Shown: positions 1 to 8,922 of the stretch, piece by piece
Layout: the number at the start of each line of letters is the position of its first letter
How positions within the stretch are numbered: position 1 is the stretch's first letter
NCBI RefSeq assembly: GCF_001423125.1
Contig: NZ_LMNW01000031.1
Span: 617,940 to 681,939, forward strand
Reading direction: 5' to 3'
DNA from: Duganella sp. Leaf126
GTDB lineage: Bacteria > Pseudomonadota > Gammaproteobacteria > Burkholderiales > Burkholderiaceae_D
DNA length: 64,000 bases
Position numbers and translations under genes: made by a program
Notes under the pieces: generated by a model
Seen by the model: only the letters and a program-made list of their open reading frames with translations
Database searches by the model: none
Told to the model about the DNA's origin: nothing

Positions 1-174
1 CGGCGTATCGGTGCGGGTGGCGCCGCTGCTATGGCCGGGGTTGTATGCGGGACTGCGCTCGGCCACCACGTTGACCTGCTGCAGCGCGACTGCAGCATCG
101 GTTTCCTGGGCGGTGGCAAAGGAGGAAGCGGACAGGAGGCCGAGGGCCAACCAGGGACTGACGGGACGTGACAT
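1..174 (-). CDS. TonB-dependent siderophore receptor, N-terminal fragment
   Basis: Only the first 58 codons lie in the window; the gene continues past the left edge. The start ATG is at 174. The reading begins with a signal peptide (MSRPVSPWLALGLLSASSFATAQ) followed by a TonB-box-like stretch (QVNVVAE) and the run SGATRTDTP, which resembles the lead-in to the plug domain of outer-membrane ferric-siderophore receptors. A Fur-box-like element overlaps a promoter just upstream, which supports a role in iron uptake. The siderophore cannot be told from this fragment. The family call rests on the N-terminus and the Fur site only. Confidence 0.72.
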   Translation of the reverse strand, partial: MSRPVSPWLALGLLSASSFATAQETDAAVALQQVNVVAERSPAYNPGHSSGATRTDTP

Positions 175-204
175 GGTAATCCATAGTATTTTGATAGTTG
201 CAGG

Positions 205-234
205 ATTATAATCGAGAATGATTATCATTTGCAA
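205..234 (-). promoter_or_regulatory. Fur-box-overlapped sigma-70 promoter
   Basis: Read on the minus strand, TTGCAA (229-234) and TATAAT (205-210) are separated by 18 bp. The spacer holds GAGAATGATTATCATTTGC (214-232, plus strand), which matches the 19-bp Fur consensus at 15 positions by my count. Placing the repressor site between -35 and -10 is the classic way Fur shuts off iron-uptake genes when iron is plentiful. It drives the receptor that starts at 174. Confidence 0.75.
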
Positions 235-280
235 TCAATCGCCATGGATGACCGCTGGTCACGGCCGCTTGCTTACTGCG

Positions 281-1996
281 TCAGAACGCCTCCCATTCGT
301 CGCCTGCCACCGTTTGCTTTAATGGCGCGGGCCGGGCGGCCGGCCGCGCTGCAGGCGCCCGCGCTGCCGCCGCCAGGCGTGGCGCCGCAGCCTTTATTGC
401 AGCTTTTATTGCAGCCGGGGCCGCCCTTGGCGCCGGGGTTGGCACGGACGCGTGGATCTTGAACAGGCTGATCACCTCGCTCAGCTGGGCCGCCTGCTCC
501 TGCATCGACTCGGCCGCAGCAGCCGATTGCTCGACCAGCGCGGCGTTTTGCTGGGTGACCTCGTCCATCTGGGTAATGGCCTGGTTGACCTGTTCGATGC
601 CGTCGCTCTGCTCGCTGCTGGCGGACGAGATCTCGGCCATGATGTCGGTCACGCGGGTGATGCTGGCGACGATGTCGTTCATCGTGGCGCCAGCCTGGTT
701 GACCAGCTGCGACCCGGTTTCCACGTTCTGCACCGAGTCGGCAATCAGCTGCTTGATGTCCTTGGCGGCAGCCGCCGAACGATGCGCGAGGTTGCGCACC
801 TCGCCTGCCACCACGGCAAAACCGCGCCCCTGCTCGCCGGCCCGCGCCGCTTCCACGGCAGCGTTCAGGGCCAGGATATTGGTCTGGAAAGCGATGCCGT
901 CGATCACCGAAATGATGTCTTCGATCTTGCGCGACGATTCGTTGATCGAGGCCATGGTGCCCACCACCTGCCCCACCACGTCGCCGCCGCGGCTGGCGAT
1001 GCCGGAGGCCGACTGCGCCAGCTGGTTGGCCTGGCGCGCATTGTCGGCATTCTGCCGGACCGTGCTGGTCAGCTCTTCCATCGACGACGCGGTTTCTTCG
1101 AGCGAGCTGGCCTGCTGCTCGGTGCGCGACGACAGGTCCTGGTTGCCGGTGGCAATTTCCGCCGACGCGGTGGCGATCAGGTCGGTGCCGCTGCGCACCT
1201 GCGCCACCAGGCTTTGCAGGTTGGCCGTCATGGTCTTGAGCGCCTGCATCAGCTGGCCCGTCTCGCAGGCCGAGTTGACGGCGATCTCGCGCGTGAGGTC
1301 GCCTTCGGCCACGGCGTTGGCCGCCACCAGCGCGTCCTGAAGCGGCGCCGAGACGATGCGCGCCACCCAGCTCGCCAGCGCCAGCCCGATGCCGATCGCC
1401 AGCACCAGCAGCGTGATCGACGTGGTGCGCGCGGTCTCGTAGGTGGCGCTGGCCACCGTGCTGGCGAGGTCGCCGCCATCGATATTGAGCTTGACCAGTT
1501 TTTCCAGCGTGGCCAGCAGTGCAGTCAGGTTTTGCGTCGATGAACCGCGCGACAGGGCCAGCGCCTCGTCCTTGCGCCCGCCCGAGGACAGCGCCACCAT
1601 CTTGTCGTGGTCGGCCAGGAACGCGCGCCAGCTCTGGTCGTAGGCGTTGACCAGCGCCTGCTCCTCGGGACTGCTGATCAGTTTTTCGTAGGCCTGGCGG
1701 TGTCCCCTGGACTTGTCCAGGGTCTTGGCCATGCGCTGTTCGTAATCGGCGTGACCGGCAGCATCGCTGGCCAGCATGTGGGCCAGTTCCCAGCGCCGCA
1801 TTTCATTGACGTCGCCGCGCAGCTCCATGGCCATACGCACGCTGGGCATCCAGTTGTCGGCCAGCTCGTTGGAAGCCTGGTTCACCTGCGCGGTCGAATG
1901 GATCGCGCTCACGCCCATGATCAGGGTCAGCAGCAGGACCGCACCGAACGACACCCGCAGCTTGGTGGCGATTTTCAAATCATAAAACCATTTCAC
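281..1996 (-). CDS. methyl-accepting chemotaxis protein
   Basis: This 571-aa inner-membrane chemoreceptor senses periplasmic ligands and controls CheA through CheW. TM1 is near residues 11-30, followed by a helical four-helix-bundle type periplasmic domain, TM2 near 190-212, HAMP, then the long cytoplasmic signalling coiled coil with the conserved hairpin tip (around EGRGFAVVAGEVR... as GEQGRGFAVVAGEVRNLA). The protein ends in DEWEAF, which fits the xWxxF-type C-terminal pentapeptide that tethers CheR and CheB. A flexible Ala/Pro-rich linker precedes it. The start codon is GTG with a GGGGAG ribosome site about six bases upstream. It stands alone, not in a che operon, and its ligand is unknown. 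Confidence 0.93.
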   Translation of the reverse strand: MKWFYDLKIATKLRVSFGAVLLLTLIMGVSAIHSTAQVNQASNELADNWMPSVRMAMELRGDVNEMRRWELAHMLASDAAGHADYEQRMAKTLDKSRGHRQAYEKLISSPEEQALVNAYDQSWRAFLADHDKMVALSSGGRKDEALALSRGSSTQNLTALLATLEKLVKLNIDGGDLASTVASATYETARTTSITLLVLAIGIGLALASWVARIVSAPLQDALVAANAVAEGDLTREIAVNSACETGQLMQALKTMTANLQSLVAQVRSGTDLIATASAEIATGNQDLSSRTEQQASSLEETASSMEELTSTVRQNADNARQANQLAQSASGIASRGGDVVGQVVGTMASINESSRKIEDIISVIDGIAFQTNILALNAAVEAARAGEQGRGFAVVAGEVRNLAHRSAAAAKDIKQLIADSVQNVETGSQLVNQAGATMNDIVASITRVTDIMAEISSASSEQSDGIEQVNQAITQMDEVTQQNAALVEQSAAAAESMQEQAAQLSEVISLFKIHASVPTPAPRAAPAAIKAAIKAAAPRLAAAARAPAARPAARPAPLKQTVAGDEWEAF

Positions 1997-2139
1997 AGCA
2001 CACTCCCCGGAACACGCAATGGGAACACAGTATGCAGTGCGCCCAGCTTGCTATCCACCTTCTTCCAGCGAGTGTAGCCGGCCGGCAACAGCAATCATGC
2101 CATCGGATAAATGTTGCGCGCGGCTGGCCGGCTGATTCC

Positions 2140-4404
2140 TTACAGTTTGCCGCTCAAGGTCACGAACACCTGGCGCGGCGCGCCCGTGAGCAGGGTCTGC
2201 GCGGTGCCGTTCGGATCGCGGGCCTGGAAGCCGTTGGTGCCGACAGTGCTGATGTACTGCTTGTCGAACAGGTTGCTGACATTCACTTGCAGCGACAGGT
2301 CCTGCAGGCCGCCCAGCGACTTGAGCCGGTAGCCGGCCGCCAGGCTGCCGATCCAGAACGCATCGACGCTGGCGTCGTTGGTGTAGGTGTAGTAGCGCTT
2401 GCCCGTGTACTTGCCGCCCAGGCGCGCGAACCAGGCGCCGCTGTCATACGACACCTCGGTGCTGAACAGGGTCTTCGGCGCGCCGGCTACCTGCTTGCCG
2501 TTGACCTGCACCAGCGTGGTGCCGTCGGTGTAGTCGGACTTGTACCGGGAATCGTTGTAGGTGGCCGAGTTGAACCAGCTGATCTCGCGGCTGAGCTTCC
2601 ACACGGCGATCGCTTCCGCGCCCCGGGTATCGACCTTGCCGACGTTGACGAAAGTGGACGGGCAGCCGACGATGCCGGCGCAGGTGGCCACACTGAGCTG
2701 GCGGTCGTCGAAGCGGGCGCCGTACACGGCCAGCGAGCCCTGCACCGCGTCGCGCTTGAAGCGGTAGCCGAGATCGATATTGGTCGAGGTTTCCGGCTTC
2801 AGGTTAGCGACGCCGGCGTCGTACGCGGCCTGGGTTTGCGAGAACGGTCCGCCGACGCCGGGCTGGTGCGCGCGCATGTTCTTCGCCGCCGAGGCGAACA
2901 GCTCGTCGTCGGCCGACAGCGCATAGTTGGCGCCGACCTGCGGCAGGAAATGCTTCTCGGCATTCAGCTGGCCGGCAGCGCGGTTGCCGATGATGTTGCG
3001 GGCCGCGATATCGACGCTCATGCTCTTGAAGCCGGCATTGAGTTTCAGCTTGCCGTCCATCAGCGCCAGGCTGTCCTGCAGGTAGAACTGCGACGTGGTG
3101 GTGATGAAATTCTGCTGCCAGTCGATGCGGAACGGGTTCGACAGGAAGTACATGGTGTCAGCCGGGCCGGTGGCCGCGTAGTAGGCGCGGGTGCCGGTGT
3201 GGTCCGAGCGCTCGCCCCAGGCGCCGAAGGTCAGCGTGTGCTGGCCCAGGTCCAGCGTGGCGTCGGCCATGATGCCGTTGCGGCTGATCTGGTACTCGGT
3301 GGTGCGGATCGACAGCGGGTTGGCCGCGTCGGTGGGCACGTACGGCGTGTACCAGTGGCCCTGCCCGTCGTTGTCGTGGTGGTAGCCGGTGGTCTTGAGG
3401 TTGAATGCCGGGGTCAGGTTCAGGTCCAGGATCAGGCCGCTCAGATTATCCTTGCGCAGGCCGCCGGCCGAGTAGTACGCGTCGTCGAGGCTGGTGACAT
3501 TGCCGCTGAACTGGCCACGGGCGGCGTTCAGTGCGCGCTGCCAGTCGGGCTGGTAATTGTCCCAGTCATAGCCGAGGCGGCCCAGCATTTCCTTGGACAT
3601 GTCCTGGTAATCGACTTCCTTGCGGTTCGAATGGTTGAAGAAGCCGGTCAGGCTGTTGCTCTGGCCGAAGTTGAACACGAAGCGCGCATTGACCTGGTCC
3701 TGGTCCTGGCCGCCCTCGCCCTTGGTCTTGTCGGTGCGCTGGCGGGTGCCGCTGAGGAAGGCTTTCATGGCGCCGCCGATCAGGCCGCTATCGACGCGCA
3801 CGAAGGTGCGCGACGTCGAATCGCTGCCCACGGTCTGCGCCACGGTCGCGCCGCGCTCGTCGGTCGGCGCCAGCGTGAAGAACTGTACCGTGCCGCCCAG
3901 GTTGCTGGTGGAAGCCGTGCCGAGCGCGCCGGCGCCCTGCGACACCTGCACCCGGCCGATGTTTTCCGCCGAGACGGCGCGGCTGATGTGCAGGCCGTTG
4001 TTGTTGGCGTAGCTCATGTCGCCAAGCGGGATGCCGTCCAGCGTGAAGCCGAGCTGGTTCTGGCTGAAGCCGCGCAGGCTGAACGAGGTGGACCATTCGT
4101 ACGCGCCGAACGGATCGGCCGACTGGAAGTTCACGCCAGGCAGCTTGTCGAGCACCTTGAGCGGGCTGGTGCCGGGCAGCGCTTCGGCCAGGTCGGTCTT
4201 GTTGATGTTCTGCACCTGGCGCGACTGGCCGCGCCCCGTGATTTCCACGGACTGCACCGGACCGGCCATGGCGGCCACGGTGGCGCTGTCGGCAGCCTCC
4301 GCCACGTCGGCTGCATCGGCCGGATCGGCTGCGGCATGGGCGTGGATGGCCAGCGCCTGCAGCACGATTAGGCACACGGGTTTCAGGGGAAAGCGCTGGG
4401 ACAT
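2140..4404 (-). CDS. TonB-dependent outer-membrane receptor
   Basis: This 754-aa protein begins with a signal peptide (MSQRFPLKPVCLIVLQALA, cleavage probably after HAHA). A plug domain follows with VQSVEITGRG as the TonB-box region and SLRGFSQNQLGFTLDGIPLGD as a typical plug motif, then a long beta-barrel with many aromatic-alternating strands. It should import a scarce ligand using energy from TonB-ExbB-ExbD. I chose the ATG at 4404 because it has an AAAGAGAA ribosome site and a clean signal peptide; an in-frame ATG at 4437 would add 11 residues. The protein ends in SGKL rather than the usual aromatic residue. I see no Fur box upstream, so the ligand need not be iron. Confidence 0.88.
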   Translation of the reverse strand: MSQRFPLKPVCLIVLQALAIHAHAAADPADAADVAEAADSATVAAMAGPVQSVEITGRGQSRQVQNINKTDLAEALPGTSPLKVLDKLPGVNFQSADPFGAYEWSTSFSLRGFSQNQLGFTLDGIPLGDMSYANNNGLHISRAVSAENIGRVQVSQGAGALGTASTSNLGGTVQFFTLAPTDERGATVAQTVGSDSTSRTFVRVDSGLIGGAMKAFLSGTRQRTDKTKGEGGQDQDQVNARFVFNFGQSNSLTGFFNHSNRKEVDYQDMSKEMLGRLGYDWDNYQPDWQRALNAARGQFSGNVTSLDDAYYSAGGLRKDNLSGLILDLNLTPAFNLKTTGYHHDNDGQGHWYTPYVPTDAANPLSIRTTEYQISRNGIMADATLDLGQHTLTFGAWGERSDHTGTRAYYAATGPADTMYFLSNPFRIDWQQNFITTTSQFYLQDSLALMDGKLKLNAGFKSMSVDIAARNIIGNRAAGQLNAEKHFLPQVGANYALSADDELFASAAKNMRAHQPGVGGPFSQTQAAYDAGVANLKPETSTNIDLGYRFKRDAVQGSLAVYGARFDDRQLSVATCAGIVGCPSTFVNVGKVDTRGAEAIAVWKLSREISWFNSATYNDSRYKSDYTDGTTLVQVNGKQVAGAPKTLFSTEVSYDSGAWFARLGGKYTGKRYYTYTNDASVDAFWIGSLAAGYRLKSLGGLQDLSLQVNVSNLFDKQYISTVGTNGFQARDPNGTAQTLLTGAPRQVFVTLSGKL

Positions 4405-4514
4405 GGCGGTTCTCTTTCTTGCTGGTGAGGGTATCAATCAGCAAGATTGTAAGAACGGCATGTGACCTTGCGATGACGTGACGATGACAGTTGCATGACA
4501 TCGCCACGCCTCGG

Positions 4515-6812
4515 CTACACGGGCGCGTCGCTCGTGATCAGCGCGAATGCGTCCAGCGCTTCCGGCGCCAGCGGCCGCGCGATGTGGTAACCCTGCAGGT
4601 AATGGCAGCCCATGCGCTCGAGAATGGCAGCCTGGCCCGCCGTCTCCACGCCCTCGGCCACCAGCTTCAGGCCCAGCGAGTGGCCCATGGCGATGATGGC
4701 GTGCACCAGGCTGTTGCTGCGGTCGCTGTGCTCGATGTCCATCACGAATGCGCGGTCGATCTTGAGCGTGTTCAGCTGGAACCGGGTCAGGTAGCTGAGC
4801 GACGAGTAGCCGGTGCCGAAGTCGTCGAGCGACACGCTCACCCCCAGCGCGCGCAGGCGGTCGAGCACACCGAGCACGTGGCCGCCGTCGTCGATCAGCA
4901 CGCGCTCGGTCAGTTCCAGTTCCAGCTGCCGCGCCGGTAGGCCGTGGTGCGCCAGCGTCTGCGCCACCAGCGTCACAAACGACGGATCGGCCAGCTGCCA
5001 GGCCGAGACGTTGATGCTGGTGGTCACCGCCTCCAGCGGACCGCCGCGCCACGCCGCCATCTGCCGACACGCCTGCTCCAGCACCCAGGCACCGATCGCC
5101 ACCACCATGCCGCTGTCTTCGGCCACGGGAATGAAGCGGTCGGGCGGCACATTGCCCAGGTGCGCGTTGTGCCAGCGGAGCAGCGCCTCGACCTTGGTCA
5201 GCGCCCCGGTGCGGGCATCGACGATGGGCTGGTACACCAGGCGGAACTCGTCGTGCTCGATGGCGCCGCGCAGCGCACCGTCGATTGCCAGCGCATTCTT
5301 GGCGGCCGCGTTCATCGACTCGTGGAAGAAGCGCAGCGCGCCGCGCCCGGACTTCTTGGCTTCGTACATGGCGATGTCGGCATTGCGTATCAACATGTCG
5401 CCATTGCTGCCGTGGGCCGGGAAACAGGCGGCGCCGATGCTGGCCGATACCCCGATCGCATGGTGCAGCAGCAGGAACCGCGAGGACAGCGCCGCCAGGA
5501 TGTGCTCGGCGCAGCGGCGCGCGACCTGCTCGGCGCTGTCGGGCGCCAGGTCGGGCAGCACGATGATGAATTCGTCGCCGCCGAAGCGCGCCAGCAGGTC
5601 ATGCGGTCCCAGCACGCCGAACAGGCGCTGGGCGGTCTGGCACAGCAGGTCGTCGCCGGTGTCGTGGCCGAAGGAGTCGTTGACGCGCTTGAACTTGTCG
5701 AGATCGAGGAACAGCACCACGCACGCGCGGTCCGCCTCCAGGCAACGCGCCACTTCTGCCGCCAGCGCCTCGGACAGCGCGTGGCGGTTGTAGAAGCCGG
5801 TAACGGGATCGATGCGCGCCGCCTTCTTGAGCAGGTCATCCTTTTTCTGGCGCTCGCTGATGTCGAGCAGCTGCACCAGGCAGTACAGGCGACCGCGCTC
5901 GATATATGGCGAACCGGCCATTTCCAGCGGCAGCCGGCTGCCCGTGTGCAGCGTCACCACGGCCGTTTCGGTCATCGGATATTGCACGCCCGGCGCTTCG
6001 AACCGCCGGAAATACTCGTCCACCATGGCTGGCGTGAGCCGGGGCAGGATCTCGCTCAGGTGCCGGCCCACCAGGTCGGACGCCTTCTCGAACCCCAGCA
6101 GGCGCGCGCCGCGCTCGTTGGCCACGTGGATATGGCCGCGCCGGTCGCGGATCAAAAAGCCGTGGCTGAGGCTATCGATGGTGCGCGCATAGCGCTGCTG
6201 GATTTCATCCTGCACCGCGTAGATCAGGCCCATCATCGACAACGCTTTCAGCAGCGAGGTGCCGGCAAACCACAGCAGGTACCATTCCGGCGTCAGGGTG
6301 GCCGCGCTGACCAGGTTGAATACGCCTCGCCCGATCAGGGTGCAGCCGAGCAAGCGGTAGCGGCGCTCGGCGCGGTACAGGCGCATCCCCATCCAGACCA
6401 TGACCAGCCCCAACGCGGCAGCGCTGCCGGGCGGCACCCAGGGCGCATGCCATTCCCACAAGGCATAGAAAGCGGCAGTGGCGACCGCGACGGCCGCCCC
6501 GATGGCGCGCCAGTGACGGCGGCGCAAATCGCCGAGAAAGTATCGGGTGCCCGCATAATAGCCGGCCATCCCGCATACCAGCATCAGCGCACACAAAAAC
6601 AGCCGTACCGACGGCGACAAAACGCCGGCCCCGGCAAACCAGGTCAAGCCGCCCGTCATCACGGCCGCCTGGCCTGCGCCCCATAACACCGCATGTTTTT
6701 CCTGGCGGTGCATCAGCCATAAAAACACCAGCAATAAGGTCAGAATGGCGTCCACGGCAAAAGATGAGGTCATCAATGCCAGGCTCACATATTGTTCCGG
6801 ATGGGTATTCAT
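4515..6812 (-). CDS. membrane PAS-GGDEF-EAL protein
   Basis: This 765-aa protein both resembles c-di-GMP synthases and phosphodiesterases. About six or seven membrane helices fill residues 10-205, a PAS domain follows (roughly 210-330), then GGDEF (RFGGDEF near 410) and EAL domains. EAL landmarks are present: EALLRW near 541, ELTER, DDFGTGYSS, KIDRAF and EGVET, so phosphodiesterase activity is likely. The GGDEF signature is intact, but the RxxD inhibitory site is absent (GPHD in its place), so product inhibition at that site is unlikely. Which activity dominates cannot be read from sequence. It is monocistronic with its own promoter upstream. Confidence 0.9.
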   Translation of the reverse strand: MNTHPEQYVSLALMTSSFAVDAILTLLLVFLWLMHRQEKHAVLWGAGQAAVMTGGLTWFAGAGVLSPSVRLFLCALMLVCGMAGYYAGTRYFLGDLRRRHWRAIGAAVAVATAAFYALWEWHAPWVPPGSAAALGLVMVWMGMRLYRAERRYRLLGCTLIGRGVFNLVSAATLTPEWYLLWFAGTSLLKALSMMGLIYAVQDEIQQRYARTIDSLSHGFLIRDRRGHIHVANERGARLLGFEKASDLVGRHLSEILPRLTPAMVDEYFRRFEAPGVQYPMTETAVVTLHTGSRLPLEMAGSPYIERGRLYCLVQLLDISERQKKDDLLKKAARIDPVTGFYNRHALSEALAAEVARCLEADRACVVLFLDLDKFKRVNDSFGHDTGDDLLCQTAQRLFGVLGPHDLLARFGGDEFIIVLPDLAPDSAEQVARRCAEHILAALSSRFLLLHHAIGVSASIGAACFPAHGSNGDMLIRNADIAMYEAKKSGRGALRFFHESMNAAAKNALAIDGALRGAIEHDEFRLVYQPIVDARTGALTKVEALLRWHNAHLGNVPPDRFIPVAEDSGMVVAIGAWVLEQACRQMAAWRGGPLEAVTTSINVSAWQLADPSFVTLVAQTLAHHGLPARQLELELTERVLIDDGGHVLGVLDRLRALGVSVSLDDFGTGYSSLSYLTRFQLNTLKIDRAFVMDIEHSDRSNSLVHAIIAMGHSLGLKLVAEGVETAGQAAILERMGCHYLQGYHIARPLAPEALDAFALITSDAPV

Positions 6813-6925
6813 CGAATCGCGCAGTCAGCGTGCATTTAATTTCCTCTTTGCACCTATTGTATGCCAACCGATCCCCGCAACCAGTACGCGCGCTTAAATT
6901 CTCCGCTTTCCGATTTTTAATTACG

Positions 6926-6953
6926 TTAATATCAATGTTTATTTTATCGTCAA
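6926..6953 (-). promoter_or_regulatory. candidate sigma-70 promoter for the GGDEF-EAL gene
   Basis: On the minus strand TTGACG (6948-6953) and TATTAA (6926-6931) are 16 bp apart inside an AT-rich stretch (about 6840-7060) between the divergent-looking blocks. It would give a leader of about 105 bases before the ATG at 6812. This is a motif match only. Confidence 0.45.
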
Positions 6954-7081
6954 TTTTTCCAGCAAGAGTGCGGAACCCGCCGACGCTGCAACATGCCAGA
7001 ACACGGCACGATACCGCCAAATTTTAGCTTTATTACCTCGGTAGAATACGCGCTGCCGGACTGTCTGCGTCAGCGACCGCT

Positions 7082-7687
7082 TCACCGGAACAGCGACACC
7101 GCCAGCAGCCACATCAACATCGCGATCAAGCCGTCGAGAATACGCCAGGCCACCGGGCGTTTAAATACCGGTATTAAATACTGCGCACCGAGACCGAGGC
7201 CGATAAACCAGATTACCGACGCCAGCATTGCGCCGGCGGCGAAATACCATGGCCCGTGACCGGGCTGCTGCCCGCCCACGGAGCCCAGCAATACCACGGT
7301 GTCGAGATAAACATGGGGATTTAACAGGCTGAATGCGAGCATCGCGGCAATCACCTGGCTTTTATTGGCGGCAGTATCTTTTTTATCGAGCGTAAAACTG
7401 GTGGATTGCCATGCAGCCTTTGCAGCGCGCACGCCATACCAGAATAAAAACGCTGCGCCAGTGACTTTTATCCAGAATAACAGCACCGGCAGGCGATTGA
7501 TGATTTCTCCCATGCCGGCCACGCCGGCGCCAATCAGCATCACGTCGCAGGCAATGCAGATGGCGATACAGGTATAGACATATTCGCGCTTCAGCGCCTG
7601 ACGCAACAGGTACGCGTTCTGCGAGCCGATGGCGACGATCAGGCCGCCGCCGAGCCCCATTCCCTTCAACAAGGCACCCAGTTCCAT
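7082..7687 (-). CDS. argO: LysE/ArgO-type basic amino acid exporter
   Basis: This 201-aa inner-membrane protein has about six hydrophobic segments and the N-terminal GLIVAIGSQNAYLLRQAL signature of the LysE/ArgO exporter family. It should expel arginine and/or lysine (or toxic analogues such as canavanine). The start ATG at 7687 has AGGAG about seven bases upstream; a longer reading to 7711 lacks support. It is divergent from an ArgP-type LysR regulator 86 bp away, the arrangement expected if ArgP activates the exporter when basic amino acids accumulate. Arginine versus lysine preference is not decided by sequence. Confidence 0.9.
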   Translation of the reverse strand: MELGALLKGMGLGGGLIVAIGSQNAYLLRQALKREYVYTCIAICIACDVMLIGAGVAGMGEIINRLPVLLFWIKVTGAAFLFWYGVRAAKAAWQSTSFTLDKKDTAANKSQVIAAMLAFSLLNPHVYLDTVVLLGSVGGQQPGHGPWYFAAGAMLASVIWFIGLGLGAQYLIPVFKRPVAWRILDGLIAMLMWLLAVSLFR

Positions 7688-7773
7688 ACAGATCTCCTGC
7701 AAAAAAACCACAGCGTAGCGGCGCGCCGGATATAAGTATAATTAATAATAATCACCAAATATCAGGAAAGCTA
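7688..7773. promoter_or_regulatory. argO-argP divergent control region
   Basis: These 86 bp between the two starts must hold both promoters and the ArgP operator. The right half (7731-7762) is very AT-rich, with TATAAT at 7737-7742 as a possible argP -10 box. The argP ribosome site AGGAAA lies just before its ATG. I could not fix a good -35 element for either gene, which suits activator-dependent transcription. Confidence 0.5.
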
Positions 7774-8676
7774 ATGAGTCGCATCGATTACCGCGGGCTG
7801 GCCGCGCTCGACGCCGTGGTCGACCATGGCAGTTTCGACAAGGCCGCCGTCGCCCTTTCGATCACCCAGTCGGCCGTGTCGCAACGCTTGCGCATGCTGG
7901 AAACCCAGGCCGGCGAACTGCTGCTGATGCGCAGTCAGCCGCCGCAAGCCACCGAGGCCGGCCAGCGCCTGATCGCCCACTACCGCCAGGTGAGGCTGCT
8001 GGAGTCCGCCCTCGATGGCGCCGAGCGTTACGGCGCCGGCCGCCCGGAGCTGGCGATCGCGGTCAACGCCGACAGCGCGGCCACCTGGCTGCAGGAAGCG
8101 GTCACCCCGCTGATGGCCGGCGGCGACTGCATGCTGCACATCGCCATGGACGACCAGGACCACACGCTGGCCCTGCTGCGCGAGGGACGCGTGTTCGGCT
8201 GCGTCACCAGCGACACGGCCCACGTGGCCGGCACCACCGCCACGCCGCTCGGCCGGATGCGCTACCACTGCCTGGCCAGCCAGGACTTTGCCGCGCGCTG
8301 GTTTGCCGGCGGCTTGACGGCGGACGCCATCGCGACCGCGCCTGCCCTCGATTTCAACCGCAAGGATGCGCTGCTGTCGCGCTTTATCGCCCGCACCACC
8401 GGCTACCAGGGCCGCTACCGCCACCATTCGTATGCCTCGTCCGAAGGATTCGTGCGCTTTCTGGAAGCAGGATTTGCCTACGGCATGGCGCCGCACCTGC
8501 AATGCGCGGCCCAGCTGGCAGCCGGCACGCTGGTGGACCTGGCGCCGGGACAGGTGCTCGACGTGCCGCTGACCTGGTACCGCTGGGATATCCAGACGCC
8601 GCTGACACAAGCGCTGTCGGACCAGGTGATCGCCACGGCGCGGCGCTGGCTGTTGCAGGCCGACAGCGCCAGCTAG
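7774..8676 (+). CDS. argP: LysR-family regulator ArgP
   Basis: This 300-aa LysR-type regulator opens with DYRGLAALDAVVDHGSF and the HTH stretch ITQSAVSQRLRMLE, closely matching the ArgP (IciA) subgroup (DYR.L.ALDAV, ITQSAVSQR). The C-terminal part is the usual two-lobed effector domain. In enterobacteria ArgP binds lysine or arginine and activates argO. Its position, divergent from an ArgO/LysE exporter, is the conserved partner arrangement, so it very probably controls that gene and represses itself. Confidence 0.9.
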   Translation: MSRIDYRGLAALDAVVDHGSFDKAAVALSITQSAVSQRLRMLETQAGELLLMRSQPPQATEAGQRLIAHYRQVRLLESALDGAERYGAGRPELAIAVNADSAATWLQEAVTPLMAGGDCMLHIAMDDQDHTLALLREGRVFGCVTSDTAHVAGTTATPLGRMRYHCLASQDFAARWFAGGLTADAIATAPALDFNRKDALLSRFIARTTGYQGRYRHHSYASSEGFVRFLEAGFAYGMAPHLQCAAQLAAGTLVDLAPGQVLDVPLTWYRWDIQTPLTQALSDQVIATARRWLLQADSAS

Positions 8677-8710
8677 CCGGCCCCTTGCGCAGCAACGCAG
8701 GCGACAGGCT

Positions 8711-8922
8711 GACACCTGGGCGCATGCTGCCCGGTAGCACTGGCGCGGCCTGGTTCGCGTGGACTGCCGGACGTAAGGTCAAAACTGGCCGATCTGCCGT
8801 GCATGCTCCGGCAGCGCAGCGGACGCCAGGCACACCTGGCGCGTGCTGCCCGGTAGCGCTGGCGCCGCCTGGTTCGCGCGGACTGGCGGGCGTCAGGTCA
8901 AAACAGGTCGATCTGCCGCGCG
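8711..8922. repeat. imperfect tandem duplication including the 3' end of the SRAP gene
   Basis: A segment of about 90 bp occurs twice, at roughly 8711-8802 and 8831-8922, offset by 119-120 bp. Both copies carry the landmarks CTGCCCGGTAGC, CTGGTTCGCG and AGGTCAAAAC. The right copy contains the true stop codon and last residues of the SRAP gene (ending at 8898); the left copy carries a mutated version of the same end (CAAAACTGGCCGATCTG). It looks like an old partial duplication of the gene tail that has since diverged. No coding role is seen for the left copy. Confidence 0.75.

Noticed and set aside
2032..4371. 779-codon open reading on the plus strand opposite the TonB receptor
   Set aside because: It is the mirror of a well-supported receptor gene in GC-rich DNA, has no family motif and has shadow-like His/Arg/Ala/Val composition.
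4944..6686. 580-codon open reading opposite the GGDEF-EAL gene
   Set aside because: Antisense shadow with no start signal or known motif.
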